A DNA stretch of 20,006 nucleotides from DASYYE01 sp035946955 (lineage in GTDB: Bacteria; Actinomycetota; Actinomycetes; Streptosporangiales; Streptosporangiaceae). How positions within the stretch are numbered: the first letter of the stretch is position 1; each line of letters opens with the position of its first letter. The notes below the pieces were generated by a model. The model was not told the origin of the DNA. It was given only the letters and a program-made list of their open reading frames with translations, and did no database searches. The stretch spans positions 1-20,006 of the forward strand of contig DASYYE010000251.1 in assembly GCA_035946955.1 (NCBI GenBank), in the 5' to 3' direction. Positions 1-6,316 of this stretch are shown piece after piece. A program made the translations under genes and the position numbers.

Positions 1-234
1 CAGGTTCTTGTCCGGTAGCGCGGTGTCGATGATGGCGCGGAGCAGGAACGGGGAGGCGACCGTGACGAGGGAAGAGGCGGCGATGAGGATGGTGACGAGC
101 GCCATCTGCCAGCGGTAGGGGGCGAACAGCCACCCGATACGGCGCAGGGACACCTCGCGGGCCTGCGCCTTCTCCGCGGCCGTGACCGTCCTCGGGCCGC
201 GGGTCCGGCCGCTGGGACTGATATCTCGATTCAT
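1..234 (-). CDS. ABC transporter permease/ATP-binding protein, N-terminus only
   Basis: The 78 visible codons start with MNRDISPSGR. A basic cytoplasmic stretch is followed by a first transmembrane helix (about residues 43-65, QMALVTILIAASSLVTVASP) and then by the FLLRAIIDTALP signature that ends TM1 in fused type-1 ABC exporters (ABC_membrane domain). The ATP-binding cassette would lie beyond the window edge. Exporters of this type form dimers in the inner membrane and pump lipids, peptides or drugs; the substrate cannot be told. No clear Shine-Dalgarno precedes the ATG, so a leaderless or weakly led start is possible. The gene diverges from a MarR regulator with a palindrome between them, a common arrangement for a locally repressed exporter. 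Confidence 0.85.
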   Translation of the reverse strand, partial: MNRDISPSGRTRGPRTVTAAEKAQAREVSLRRIGWLFAPYRWQMALVTILIAASSLVTVASPFLLRAIIDTALPDKNL

Positions 235-310
235 AGGTGGCGATGCCAAGAAGTGCTCGATTCTGTCGGGTTGGGCTCGCGCTCGGCCGCGCGGGCCCGG
301 GGGACCATTA

Positions 311-325
311 TTGAGGTAACCTCAA
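311..325. promoter_or_regulatory. Palindromic operator between exporter and MarR gene
   Basis: TTGAGGTAACCTCAA is a perfect inverted repeat with 7-bp arms around one central base. It sits in the divergent intergenic space, 39 bases before the MarR start and 77 before the exporter start. MarR dimers bind palindromes of about this size, usually in their own promoter, so this is the likely autoregulatory and exporter-controlling site. The sequence is seen directly; the binding partner is inferred from position. Confidence 0.7.
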
Positions 326-363
326 TGTGAGGGTACAACAGGAGAGGCTGGTACTCTATTCCG

Positions 364-810
364 GTGTCCCAGGACCGCGACACGGACATCCCACCCGACT
401 CCGGCAGTGACGAGACTCTGTCGGAAGCCTTCCGGTCCGTCGCGCGCCAGTTGCGCGACACGTCGCAGGACTTCCTGGCGCCCTGGGACATCACCCCTTC
501 CCAGCTGAGGGCCCTGCGCGTGCTGACGCGCTATGGTGCCATGCGCCTGTCGGAGCTTTCTGGCAAGCTGCATATCGCGGCGCGCTCGACCACCGAGGTC
601 GTCGACGCCCTCGAAGCGCGCGGCCTGGCAGGGCGGCGGCCCGATCCCGGCGATCGGCGGGCCACCCTGGTCGAGGTCACCGAGCACGGCGCCGGCGTCC
701 TGGACGCGATCCGCGAGGCCCGCGGAACCGAGGCCGAGCGGGTCTTCGACCGGCTCAGCCGGACCGACCGGGCACACCTCGCCCGTATTCTCCGCAAGCT
801 AAGAGACTGA
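364..810 (+). CDS. MarR family transcriptional regulator
   Basis: A 148-residue protein of normal MarR size. The winged helix-turn-helix spans about residues 43-100: ITPSQLRALRVL (first helix), RLSELSGKL then RSTTEVVDALEARGL (recognition region), and the wing DPGDRRATLVEVTEHG, whose DxRD/R..L.. pattern is the MarR hallmark. Flanking N- and C-terminal helices form the dimer interface in this family. The start is GTG; a purine-rich AGGAGAGG lies about 16 bases upstream, which is far, and there is no other in-frame start nearby. It is divergent from an ABC exporter with a perfect palindrome between, so it probably represses that exporter and itself until a ligand binds. The ligand is unknown. 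Confidence 0.92.
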   Translation: MSQDRDTDIPPDSGSDETLSEAFRSVARQLRDTSQDFLAPWDITPSQLRALRVLTRYGAMRLSELSGKLHIAARSTTEVVDALEARGLAGRRPDPGDRRATLVEVTEHGAGVLDAIREARGTEAERVFDRLSRTDRAHLARILRKLRD

Positions 811-868
811 CCCGGGCTATGGCTGGCTGACTTCGGCGCACCATGGCCACCTGCGTGATGATGAAGAG

Positions 869-1633
869 ATGCGTGTACTGGTTCCACTACCTGACCGAGA
901 CTTCGATGTGACAGAGGTCGCGGTGCCGTGGCGGGTGTTGCGGGATGCGGGGCACGAGCTGGTCTTCGCCACCGAGCGGGCCGGCACTGTGCCGGCCGCA
1001 GACCCCCGGCTGCTGACCGGCGTGGTCTTCGGGCAGCTGGGTGCTCAGCCCGAGGCCAAGCGCTACTACGCCGAGCTGGCCAACGCCCCGGAGTTCAGGG
1101 CCACGCAGGCATGGGAGGCGCTGGAGCCGGCCGCCTTCGATGGCTTGCTGCTGCCTGGCGGGCACGCTCCGGGGATGCGTCAGTACCTCGGCTCCGCGCT
1201 GCTGCGTGACCAGGTCGCCCGGTTCTGGGCGCTGGGCAGGCCGGTGGGCGCGATCTGCCACGGCGTCCTGGTGCTGGCCCGGACCCGCGCCCTCGCCACT
1301 GGCCGCAGCGTGCTGGCCGGCCGCCAGACGACATGCCTGCCCAAGTACATGGAACGCACCGCCTACCTGGCCACCGCGTGGCGGCTCGGCCGCTACTACC
1401 GGACATACCCTGCCTACGTCGAGGACGAGGTAAGAGCAGCACTGGACAACCCGGCCAGCCAGTTCCAGCGAGGACCCAGAGTGCTCACATCGCGCGGCAG
1501 CGCAGCCGACGATACGCACACCTTCGCCGTGACCGACGGCAATTACCTATCCGCGCGCTGGCCCGGCGACGCCTACCTGTTCGCCCGCCGATTCTCCGCC
1601 CTCCTGTATTCCTCTGCCCAGTCCGGTCGCTAA
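869..1633 (+). CDS. DJ-1/PfpI family (class I glutamine amidotransferase-like) protein
   Basis: 254 residues. The fold signature is clear: an N-terminal MRVLVPLPDRDFDVTEVAVP strand/loop with Glu16 in the DxTE position, LLLPGGHAPGM (residues 93-103), and the nucleophile elbow GAICHGV with Cys130-His131. This matches the DJ-1/PfpI superfamily, whose members act as cysteine-dependent hydrolases, deglycase/glyoxalase-like enzymes or stress chaperones; the exact activity cannot be read from sequence. The C-terminal region ends in TDGNYLSARWPGDAYLFARR, typical of the longer subgroup. No signal peptide, so cytoplasmic. The ATG has a weak GAAGAG just upstream; an out-of-frame ATG lies 8 bases earlier. 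It follows the MarR gene by 58 bases on the same strand and may be co-transcribed with it. Confidence 0.88.
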   Translation: MRVLVPLPDRDFDVTEVAVPWRVLRDAGHELVFATERAGTVPAADPRLLTGVVFGQLGAQPEAKRYYAELANAPEFRATQAWEALEPAAFDGLLLPGGHAPGMRQYLGSALLRDQVARFWALGRPVGAICHGVLVLARTRALATGRSVLAGRQTTCLPKYMERTAYLATAWRLGRYYRTYPAYVEDEVRAALDNPASQFQRGPRVLTSRGSAADDTHTFAVTDGNYLSARWPGDAYLFARRFSALLYSSAQSGR

Positions 1634-1748
1634 CTCGTGAGCCAGCCGTGGGCGAGTGGCGTTCAGCCAGGCCGACGACTGACCCCGGCGCCGGGGACCG
1701 GCCGAGCCAGGCGGCGGTACTCGCCAGGTCGGCCGGGACCGCCATTTA

Positions 1749-1770
1749 CATATGCCGATATCGGAATATG
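1749..1770. promoter_or_regulatory. Near-perfect palindrome over the ArsR start, likely operator
   Basis: A 22-base inverted repeat with core CCGATATCGG and outer CATAT/ATATG arms, broken by a single mismatched pair. It covers the first ATG of the ArsR frame (1752). ArsR-family repressors commonly bind AT-containing palindromes at their own promoters, so this is probably the autoregulatory site. The overlap implies either a leaderless transcript starting at the ATG or that translation really starts further in, for example at GTG 1779. Confidence 0.6.
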
Positions 1771-2120
1771 ATGACCGGGTGGCCAGATCTTCGACGACGT
1801 CGGATGTCTTCAACGCGATCGCCGAGGCCGGCCGCCGGGAAATCCTGGACGTGCTGATGACAGGGGAGAAGGCGGTCGGGGCGATCGCGGACGGCCTCTC
1901 GATGACCCAGCCCCAGGTCTCAAAACACCTGCGGGTGCTCAGCGAGGTGGGACTCGTCAGGTGCCGGGCGCAGGGACGCCGCCGGCTGTACCGCCTGGCG
2001 CCCGAACACCTGCGGCCCCTGCACGACTGGCTGGCCAAGTACGAACAGGCGTGCAACGGCCGGCTGGACCGGATCGAGGACTACCTGCAAGACCTACAGC
2101 AACAAGGAGAGCAGCAGTGA
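1752..2120 (+). CDS. ArsR family (winged-helix) transcriptional repressor
   Basis: 122 residues in the longest form. The ArsR-type winged helix runs from about residue 17 to 95: VFNAIAEAGRREILDVL, GAIADGLSMTQPQVSKHLRVLSEVGLV (helix-turn-helix with the Q-P-Q-V-S-K-H-L core), then the wing RCRAQGRRRLYRLAPE. The classic CxC metal site is missing, so it is unlikely to be a metal sensor. The C-terminal helix ends in a Gln/Glu-rich tail. The stop overlaps the next start by four bases (GTGA), so the two proteins are translationally coupled. ArsR regulators paired with AHSA1-type SRPBCC proteins are a recurrent actinobacterial arrangement. The start is uncertain: ATG 1752 has no ribosome site and lies inside a palindrome; GTG 1779 is an alternative. 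Confidence 0.9.
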   Translation: MPISEYDDRVARSSTTSDVFNAIAEAGRREILDVLMTGEKAVGAIADGLSMTQPQVSKHLRVLSEVGLVRCRAQGRRRLYRLAPEHLRPLHDWLAKYEQACNGRLDRIEDYLQDLQQQGEQQ

Positions 2121-2614
2121 CACCTGACCGGCACGGATCAGCAGCCATCGAATTCCCGGACGAGCTCGAGATCCTCATCACCCGGGAGTTCGACGCCCCG
2201 ATCGGACTCGTCTTCGACGTATTGACCAAGCCCGAACATGTGAGCAAATGGGGCGCTACACACCCGGACCAGACGAAGGAGTGCTCGATCGACCTGCGCA
2301 TCGGAGGGAACTACCACCACGTCTTCGCGACCGAGGACGGGACCGAGTGCTCGTTCCGGGGAACCTACCTGGAGGTCGAGCCGCCGATCCGGACCGTGAA
2401 GACGTGGCTGTTCGACGGCTGGCCGGATGTAGAGGCGGTCGAGACCATGCAGCTGCACGAAACTGACGGAGTGACGACGCTCACGATGAGGCTGGCGTTC
2501 CGCGACAAGGCTGGCCGTGACCACATGACCAGGTTCGACGGCCAGCAGGACAGCTTCGACGAGATGGAAGACATCCTCAGGTCACTACTCGGACCGGAGG
2601 GAACGGTCTCTTAG
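2117..2614 (+). CDS. SRPBCC (AHSA1-like) domain protein
   Basis: 165 residues from the GTG at 2117. AAGGAGA lies 7 bases upstream and the start overlaps the ArsR stop as GTGA, which favours this start over a longer in-frame reading. The single domain is the helix-grip SRPBCC/AHSA1 fold: ILITREFDAPIGLVFDVLT, KPEHVSKWG, RIGGNYHHVF, SFRGTYLEVEPPIRTVKTW, TTLTMRLAF and the C-terminal helix DSFDEMEDILRSLL. The fold makes a deep hydrophobic cavity that binds lipids or other small molecules. No ligand can be named. With its ArsR partner it may form a ligand-responsive pair, but this is inference. Confidence 0.88.
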   Translation: MTPDRHGSAAIEFPDELEILITREFDAPIGLVFDVLTKPEHVSKWGATHPDQTKECSIDLRIGGNYHHVFATEDGTECSFRGTYLEVEPPIRTVKTWLFDGWPDVEAVETMQLHETDGVTTLTMRLAFRDKAGRDHMTRFDGQQDSFDEMEDILRSLLGPEGTVS

Positions 2615-2637
2615 TAGCTGAGGTTCGAAGCCAGGCT

Positions 2638-5247
2638 TCAATGCCTCGCTAGCAACCGTCCTCCGTGCTCAAGAGTGACTGCCAGGGTCACTGTCACGTT
2701 TGACAGCGCGAGGTCCCAGCCCGCGCCGGTGCAGGCGCTAGAGGAGGCGCACGACACTGTACTGAGGCTGCTGTCGAAGGCGCCGGCGGGGTTGGCGGCG
2801 GGCTCACGCTCCCACCGGGTGCCGTTCCAGGCATCAGCGAGCAGCACAGTGGCTCCATTCGCTGTGTGGTACGCCCCGAGGGCGGTGCAAGCCCGCGCCG
2901 AGGCGCAGGACACGGCGTTCAGCCAGCTTCCGAAGGATGAGGCGCTGGGGGTGGGCTGGATCGCCCACTGCTGGCCGTTCCACCGTTCGGCGAGCGTCAG
3001 CTCACCGCCTGTGCTGGTGGTGTGCGAGCCGACGGCCGTGCAGGCCTGCAGCGATGTGCATGACACCCCGCTGAGAACCGTGCCGGATGGGCGTGCGGTG
3101 GCCTGGACGCTCCAGTGCGAGCCGTTCCAGGATTCGGCCAGGGCCAACTGGCGGCCTGACGTGCTGGTGTATTCCCCGACCGCCGTGCAGTTGCGCGCCG
3201 AGAAGCACGATATCCCGGACAGGCTGCTCTCCCTTGTTCCAGTGGGGACCGGAACAGGCAGGACGCGCCAGCGGGCGCCGTCCCATTCCTCGGCCAGCGG
3301 CAGCGGTCCCTTGAGGTGGTCACCGACGGCGATGCAGCGGCGCACCGAAGCACACGACACCCCGAACAGCCTGGCGCCGCCCGCGTGAGCGGGCCGTGGT
3401 ATGGGCTGGATGGCCCAGCGGGTACCGTTCCACCGCTCCGCCAGGGCACGAGTGACGGAGATGCTGGTGCTGAATCCCACGGCGGTGCAGGCGCGGGCGG
3501 ATGTGCATGATACGCCGTCGAGGAAGCTCTCGAGGTTCCTGGCTGGGTTGGGGGTGGGCTGGATAGCCCAGTCCATGCCGTTCCAGCGCTCGGCCAGCGG
3601 CGCGAACAGCCCGGTGCTGGTCACGTAGTCACCAGCGGCTGTGCAGGCCTGCGCCGACGTGCATGAGACGCCATTGAACTCGCTGTAGGTGGCTGCGCCA
3701 GTCCGGTTGCGGGTGGGCTGAACGTCCCAGCGGGTGCCGTTCCAGGCTTCGGCCAAGGTCAGCGCCGGCACGGGGAAGCCAGCCACGATGGACAGGGGCA
3801 GTTGGACGACGTAGCTTCCGGCCGCGACGCAGGTGCCTGCCGAGGTGCACGAGACCGCCGACAACCCAGTACCTGCAGAGTGAGCAGGGCTGGCGGTGGG
3901 CTGGATGGCCCAGCGGGTGCCGTCCCAGGCCTCGGCCAGCGTCACCTGGATCCCAGCCTGGCGGCCGGTGCCCGGGGAAGACCCGGCCGCGGTGCAGGCG
4001 CGCGGCGAGGTGCACGAGACCGCCAGCAGTTCGCTGCCACTGTGGATGCCAGGGGGAGGCGCTGGACTCGGGGTGGGCTGGATGTGCCAGTTCTTCCCGT
4101 TCCAGGCCTCGGCCAGCACGGCCGTGACTCCAGGCGAAGCCAGATCTGGGCTGTAGTTCCCGGTGGCAGTGCAGGCGCGCAGCGCGGGGCAGGAGACCGC
4201 GAACAGCACCGTGCCGATGGATCCGGCGGGGTTAGGGGTGGGCTGGATGGCCCAGTGGGTGCCGTCCCAGGTCTCGGCCAGCGTCACCTGGGTTCTGGCG
4301 CTGGTGACAGAGAAACCCACCGCGGTGCAGACATTCGGGGAGGCACACGACACCCCGTTGAACTGGGCGCCAAGTGCCCGGCTGGGGTCGGGGGTGGGCT
4401 GGATGGCCCAGTGGGTGCCGTTCCAGGTCTCGGCCAGCGTCACCAGCTTCCCGGTAGTGTTGGACGCCGCGCCGACGGCCGTGCAGGCACGTGCAGAGGT
4501 GCAAGACACGGTGAACAACCCATTGTTCTGGTATCCGGCGAGGCCAGGGGTGGACTGGATCGCCCAGTGGGTGCCGTTCCAGGTCTCGGCCAGCGTCTGG
4601 ATGGTATTTCCGGTCCGGTCGAAGTGGTAGCCGACGGCGGTGCAGGCATCCGCCGAGGTGCACGACACCCCGGACAGAATGCTCCAGACCGCGCCAGGCG
4701 GACTGGGGGTGGCCTGGATACGCCAGCCGATGCCGTTCCACCGCTCAGCCAAGGTCAGCTCAGTGCCGAAGATATTCTCATAGCTCCCGACCGCGGTGCA
4801 CTCCGTCGGGCTGGTACACGAGTCCGCGGCCAGGGAGCTGTTGCGCATGGCCGGGTCAGGGGACGGCTGTACCCGCCACGGCCCTGCCACACCTGCGCGC
4901 GGGCCGGCTGGCCCCGACTCTGGCAGCAACCCGCCACGGCCAGCTACGCCCGCCCGCCACAGGCGGTCAAACACCCCCGGCCCCCACCGGCCCGGCGCAA
5001 AGCCCGGCCGCGGCGGGACCCTGGCAGGTGCCAGGGAAACGCCCAGCCGAGGCAGCAGCCCGTTGGCAGGCCAAGACGGGCCCCTGGCAGGGCTGGGGGA
5101 GGAGACGGCAGCCGGGTCCCGGTTCGTGACCAGGGCAGGCATGGTGCCGACGTGCCCACCGGCGGTCACCGGCGCCAAGGCAGCGGCCAGTAGCCCGGCG
5201 GAAACCGCGGGAAAGAATCCGTGACGGTGATGGGACCACAAGGACAT
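2638..5247 (-). CDS. Secreted protein of 14 Trp/Cys repeats, probable beta-propeller
   Basis: 869 residues from ATG 5247, which has GGAGG five bases upstream; a TTG 18 bases earlier is less likely. An N-terminal signal peptide (basic MSLWSHHRHG, then FFPAVSAGLLAAALAPVTAG) is followed by a Pro/Gly/Arg-rich linker to about residue 120. From there to the C-terminus the protein consists of fourteen repeats of about 50-55 residues. Each repeat contains LAExWNGTxWxIQPTPxP and then GVSCTSxxACTAVG, with two Cys six positions apart that could form a disulfide within the repeat. Fourteen units would fit two seven-bladed propellers; this is inference. No catalytic motif or cell-wall anchor is visible. 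Similar repeat proteins of unknown function occur in actinobacteria. A role in extracellular binding is plausible but unproven. It converges with the SRPBCC gene, 23 bases apart. Confidence 0.8.
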   Translation of the reverse strand: MSLWSHHRHGFFPAVSAGLLAAALAPVTAGGHVGTMPALVTNRDPAAVSSPSPARGPSWPANGLLPRLGVSLAPARVPPRPGFAPGRWGPGVFDRLWRAGVAGRGGLLPESGPAGPRAGVAGPWRVQPSPDPAMRNSSLAADSCTSPTECTAVGSYENIFGTELTLAERWNGIGWRIQATPSPPGAVWSILSGVSCTSADACTAVGYHFDRTGNTIQTLAETWNGTHWAIQSTPGLAGYQNNGLFTVSCTSARACTAVGAASNTTGKLVTLAETWNGTHWAIQPTPDPSRALGAQFNGVSCASPNVCTAVGFSVTSARTQVTLAETWDGTHWAIQPTPNPAGSIGTVLFAVSCPALRACTATGNYSPDLASPGVTAVLAEAWNGKNWHIQPTPSPAPPPGIHSGSELLAVSCTSPRACTAAGSSPGTGRQAGIQVTLAEAWDGTRWAIQPTASPAHSAGTGLSAVSCTSAGTCVAAGSYVVQLPLSIVAGFPVPALTLAEAWNGTRWDVQPTRNRTGAATYSEFNGVSCTSAQACTAAGDYVTSTGLFAPLAERWNGMDWAIQPTPNPARNLESFLDGVSCTSARACTAVGFSTSISVTRALAERWNGTRWAIQPIPRPAHAGGARLFGVSCASVRRCIAVGDHLKGPLPLAEEWDGARWRVLPVPVPTGTRESSLSGISCFSARNCTAVGEYTSTSGRQLALAESWNGSHWSVQATARPSGTVLSGVSCTSLQACTAVGSHTTSTGGELTLAERWNGQQWAIQPTPSASSFGSWLNAVSCASARACTALGAYHTANGATVLLADAWNGTRWEREPAANPAGAFDSSLSTVSCASSSACTGAGWDLALSNVTVTLAVTLEHGGRLLARH
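2660..4880 (-). repeat. Coding tandem repeat array, 14 units of about 155 bases
   Basis: The repeat region of the secreted protein is visible as DNA. A block reading GGGTGGGCTGGAT on the plus strand followed by a GCCGTTCCA motif recurs about every 150-170 bases, out of phase only where linker lengths vary. Two adjacent units share a 54-base block (4235-4288 and 4391-4444) with one mismatch, and a third near copy lies at about 4547-4600. Homogeneity at DNA level suggests recent duplication or gene conversion among neighbouring units. Confidence 0.85.
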
Positions 5248-5442
5248 GCCGGCCTCCCGAACCAAGAGCTACTCGCCCATTGAGACCGTCCGGCACCGGC
5301 ATCGGTTGCAACGGGAGCCAGAAATCCCGTCTGGCGCGGCCTTCGCCCACGCGGCCAGCGCAGACCGCCGCTGCGGGTAGCCACCGTCAGCGGGATCCAG
5401 GACAGACACGTTGCGATGGCTCGGTAGCGCATCAGGCACCCG

Positions 5443-5550
5443 CTATCGAGAACCAAGCAGGCCGCCGGGGTCGTGCACGGCCCGGCCGCCGACGATGGTG
5501 AAGGCGGGTGTGAGGTCGGCCAGGCCGGATAACACCCGCCAAATGTACGG
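5443..5550 (-). pseudogene. Possible amidohydrolase C-terminal remnant
   Basis: Reading the minus strand, the last residues before a TAG stop are SGLADLTPAFTIVGGRAVHD followed by a short tail. The LADxxPxxTIVGGRxVxD pattern resembles the final beta-strands of metal-dependent amidohydrolases (YtcJ/imidazolonepropionase-like superfamily). Nothing upstream in this frame or the others matches the rest of that fold, so if the resemblance is real this is a decayed fragment. The call rests on one short motif. Confidence 0.3.
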
Positions 5551-5724
5551 TGTTTCCGCCCGGCCCCCACTCAGCCGGCCGCTCTGCCGTAGGACGGCGG
5601 TGGGCCGCTGGGGTAACGAAACGCCTTTCCACCTTTCAGGCACAAATGAGCGTGGAAATGGCGTCCCTGCTGCCTCGAAGACCAGATCAGGGTTTACGCA
5701 GAGACGCGGCAAGGGGAGGGTCGC

Positions 5725-5738
5725 TGACAACGTTGTCA
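5725..5738. promoter_or_regulatory. LacI-type operator, distal copy
   Basis: TGACAACGTTGTCA, a perfect 14-base palindrome with the central CG step typical of LacI/GalR-family operators. An identical copy lies 258 bases downstream. Two spaced identical sites suggest cooperative binding or DNA looping by a LacI-family repressor. No LacI gene is in the window. Confidence 0.7.
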
Positions 5739-5982
5739 TCCGTCGACCACTTTTACTCCTGAGTAACCCTGTCGTCAAGACCTTCCGGTTACTGGGGCGC
5801 GGGTGACGAAGCCCCCATGCCTGCTGGATCCCCACTGCTGCAGGTGGCGGTGGTTCTGGACCGGAACGGTCCTGGAGGCTGCGGTGCCGTGCGGAGAGTC
5901 TCGCCCTGGCGGTCGCCCCTGGCTACACCAGCAGCCTTGACCAGTATGCGCAAAAGGGGTAAAAAAGCTTCAGCAACGAGAT

Positions 5983-5996
5983 TGACAACGTTGTCA
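5983..5996. promoter_or_regulatory. LacI-type operator, proximal copy
   Basis: Second perfect copy of TGACAACGTTGTCA. The first half overlaps TTGACA (5982-5987), which matches a sigma-70-type -35 hexamer, so a bound repressor would block the promoter; I could not see a convincing -10 at the right distance. It lies about 320 bases before the GH92 start, leaving a long leader. Sites of this type are common upstream of actinobacterial glycoside hydrolase genes. Confidence 0.72.
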
Positions 5997-6033
5997 GATG
6001 GCGTTGCCGGAACGCCCTGCCGCGGCGTGGCAA

Positions 6034-6056
6034 GGCGCGTATGGAACGCGCCATTT
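6034..6056 (+). terminator. Terminator-like hairpin in the mannosidase leader
   Basis: GGCGCGT and ACGCGCC form a 7-bp perfect stem around ATGGA, followed directly by ATTTTCG. It lies between the proximal LacI-type operator and the GH92 gene, so it would act as an attenuator if transcription starts at the operator, or end a transcript from upstream. The short T-run makes this tentative. Confidence 0.35.
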
Positions 6057-6316
6057 TCGTATTCACCCTGTCGAAAGGTGGACAGGCGTGTCCTTACCGG
6101 AATGGGTACGGGCAAGAAGGCCGGCGTCGCGCGGGAAGACCCTCGTGGCACCGTGGCGGCCGGGTCCACCCTCGAAGCGCTGTCCACTGATGAAGTCACG
6201 GTCACCGCCGCATTGGGCGGGCGGTCGCAGGCGGCCAACCGCATTAGGCGAGCAGGGCACCGGGGTGGACGCGAGGGGCGGGACGGTCAATCACCTACTG
6301 GATGTGAGGAGTTTCG

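Larger units (their letters stand above)
5248..6316. other. 1.07-kb intergenic region upstream of the mannosidase gene
   Basis: No intact gene is supported here. The region holds a possible amidohydrolase C-terminal remnant on the minus strand (5443-5550), two identical LacI-type palindromes 258 bases apart, a terminator-like hairpin at 6034-6056, and the ribosome site GAGGAG at 6306-6311 serving the GH92 gene. Short frames on both strands lack recognisable domains and ribosome sites. Base composition is locally lower in GC than the flanks, fitting regulatory DNA. Confidence 0.6.

Noticed and set aside
1683..1696. CCCCGGCGCCGGGG as a terminator after the DJ-1 family gene
   Set aside because: It is a perfect palindrome with no loop and no T-run, and such G/C palindromes are common by chance in this base composition.
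1961..2116. Extended N-terminus for the AHSA1-like protein
   Set aside because: It would overlap most of the ArsR recognition region and reads as Pro/Ala/Arg-rich shadow; the GTG at 2117 has AAGGAGA and the GTGA coupling.
2660..4880. CRISPR array or non-coding tandem repeats
   Set aside because: The periodic sequence is coding repeats in one frame; units of about 155 bases with diverged copies do not fit direct-repeat/spacer structure.
3802..5193. Long plus-strand frame with repeats of GGLDGPVGAVPGLGQ
   Set aside because: It is the complement of the secreted repeat protein; its repeats mirror that gene's, and it lacks a ribosome site or signal peptide.
5248..5265. Longer start (TTG 5265) for the secreted repeat protein
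   Set aside because: ATG 5247 has GGAGG at five bases and gives a normal signal peptide; the ribosome site would fall inside the coding region if TTG were used.
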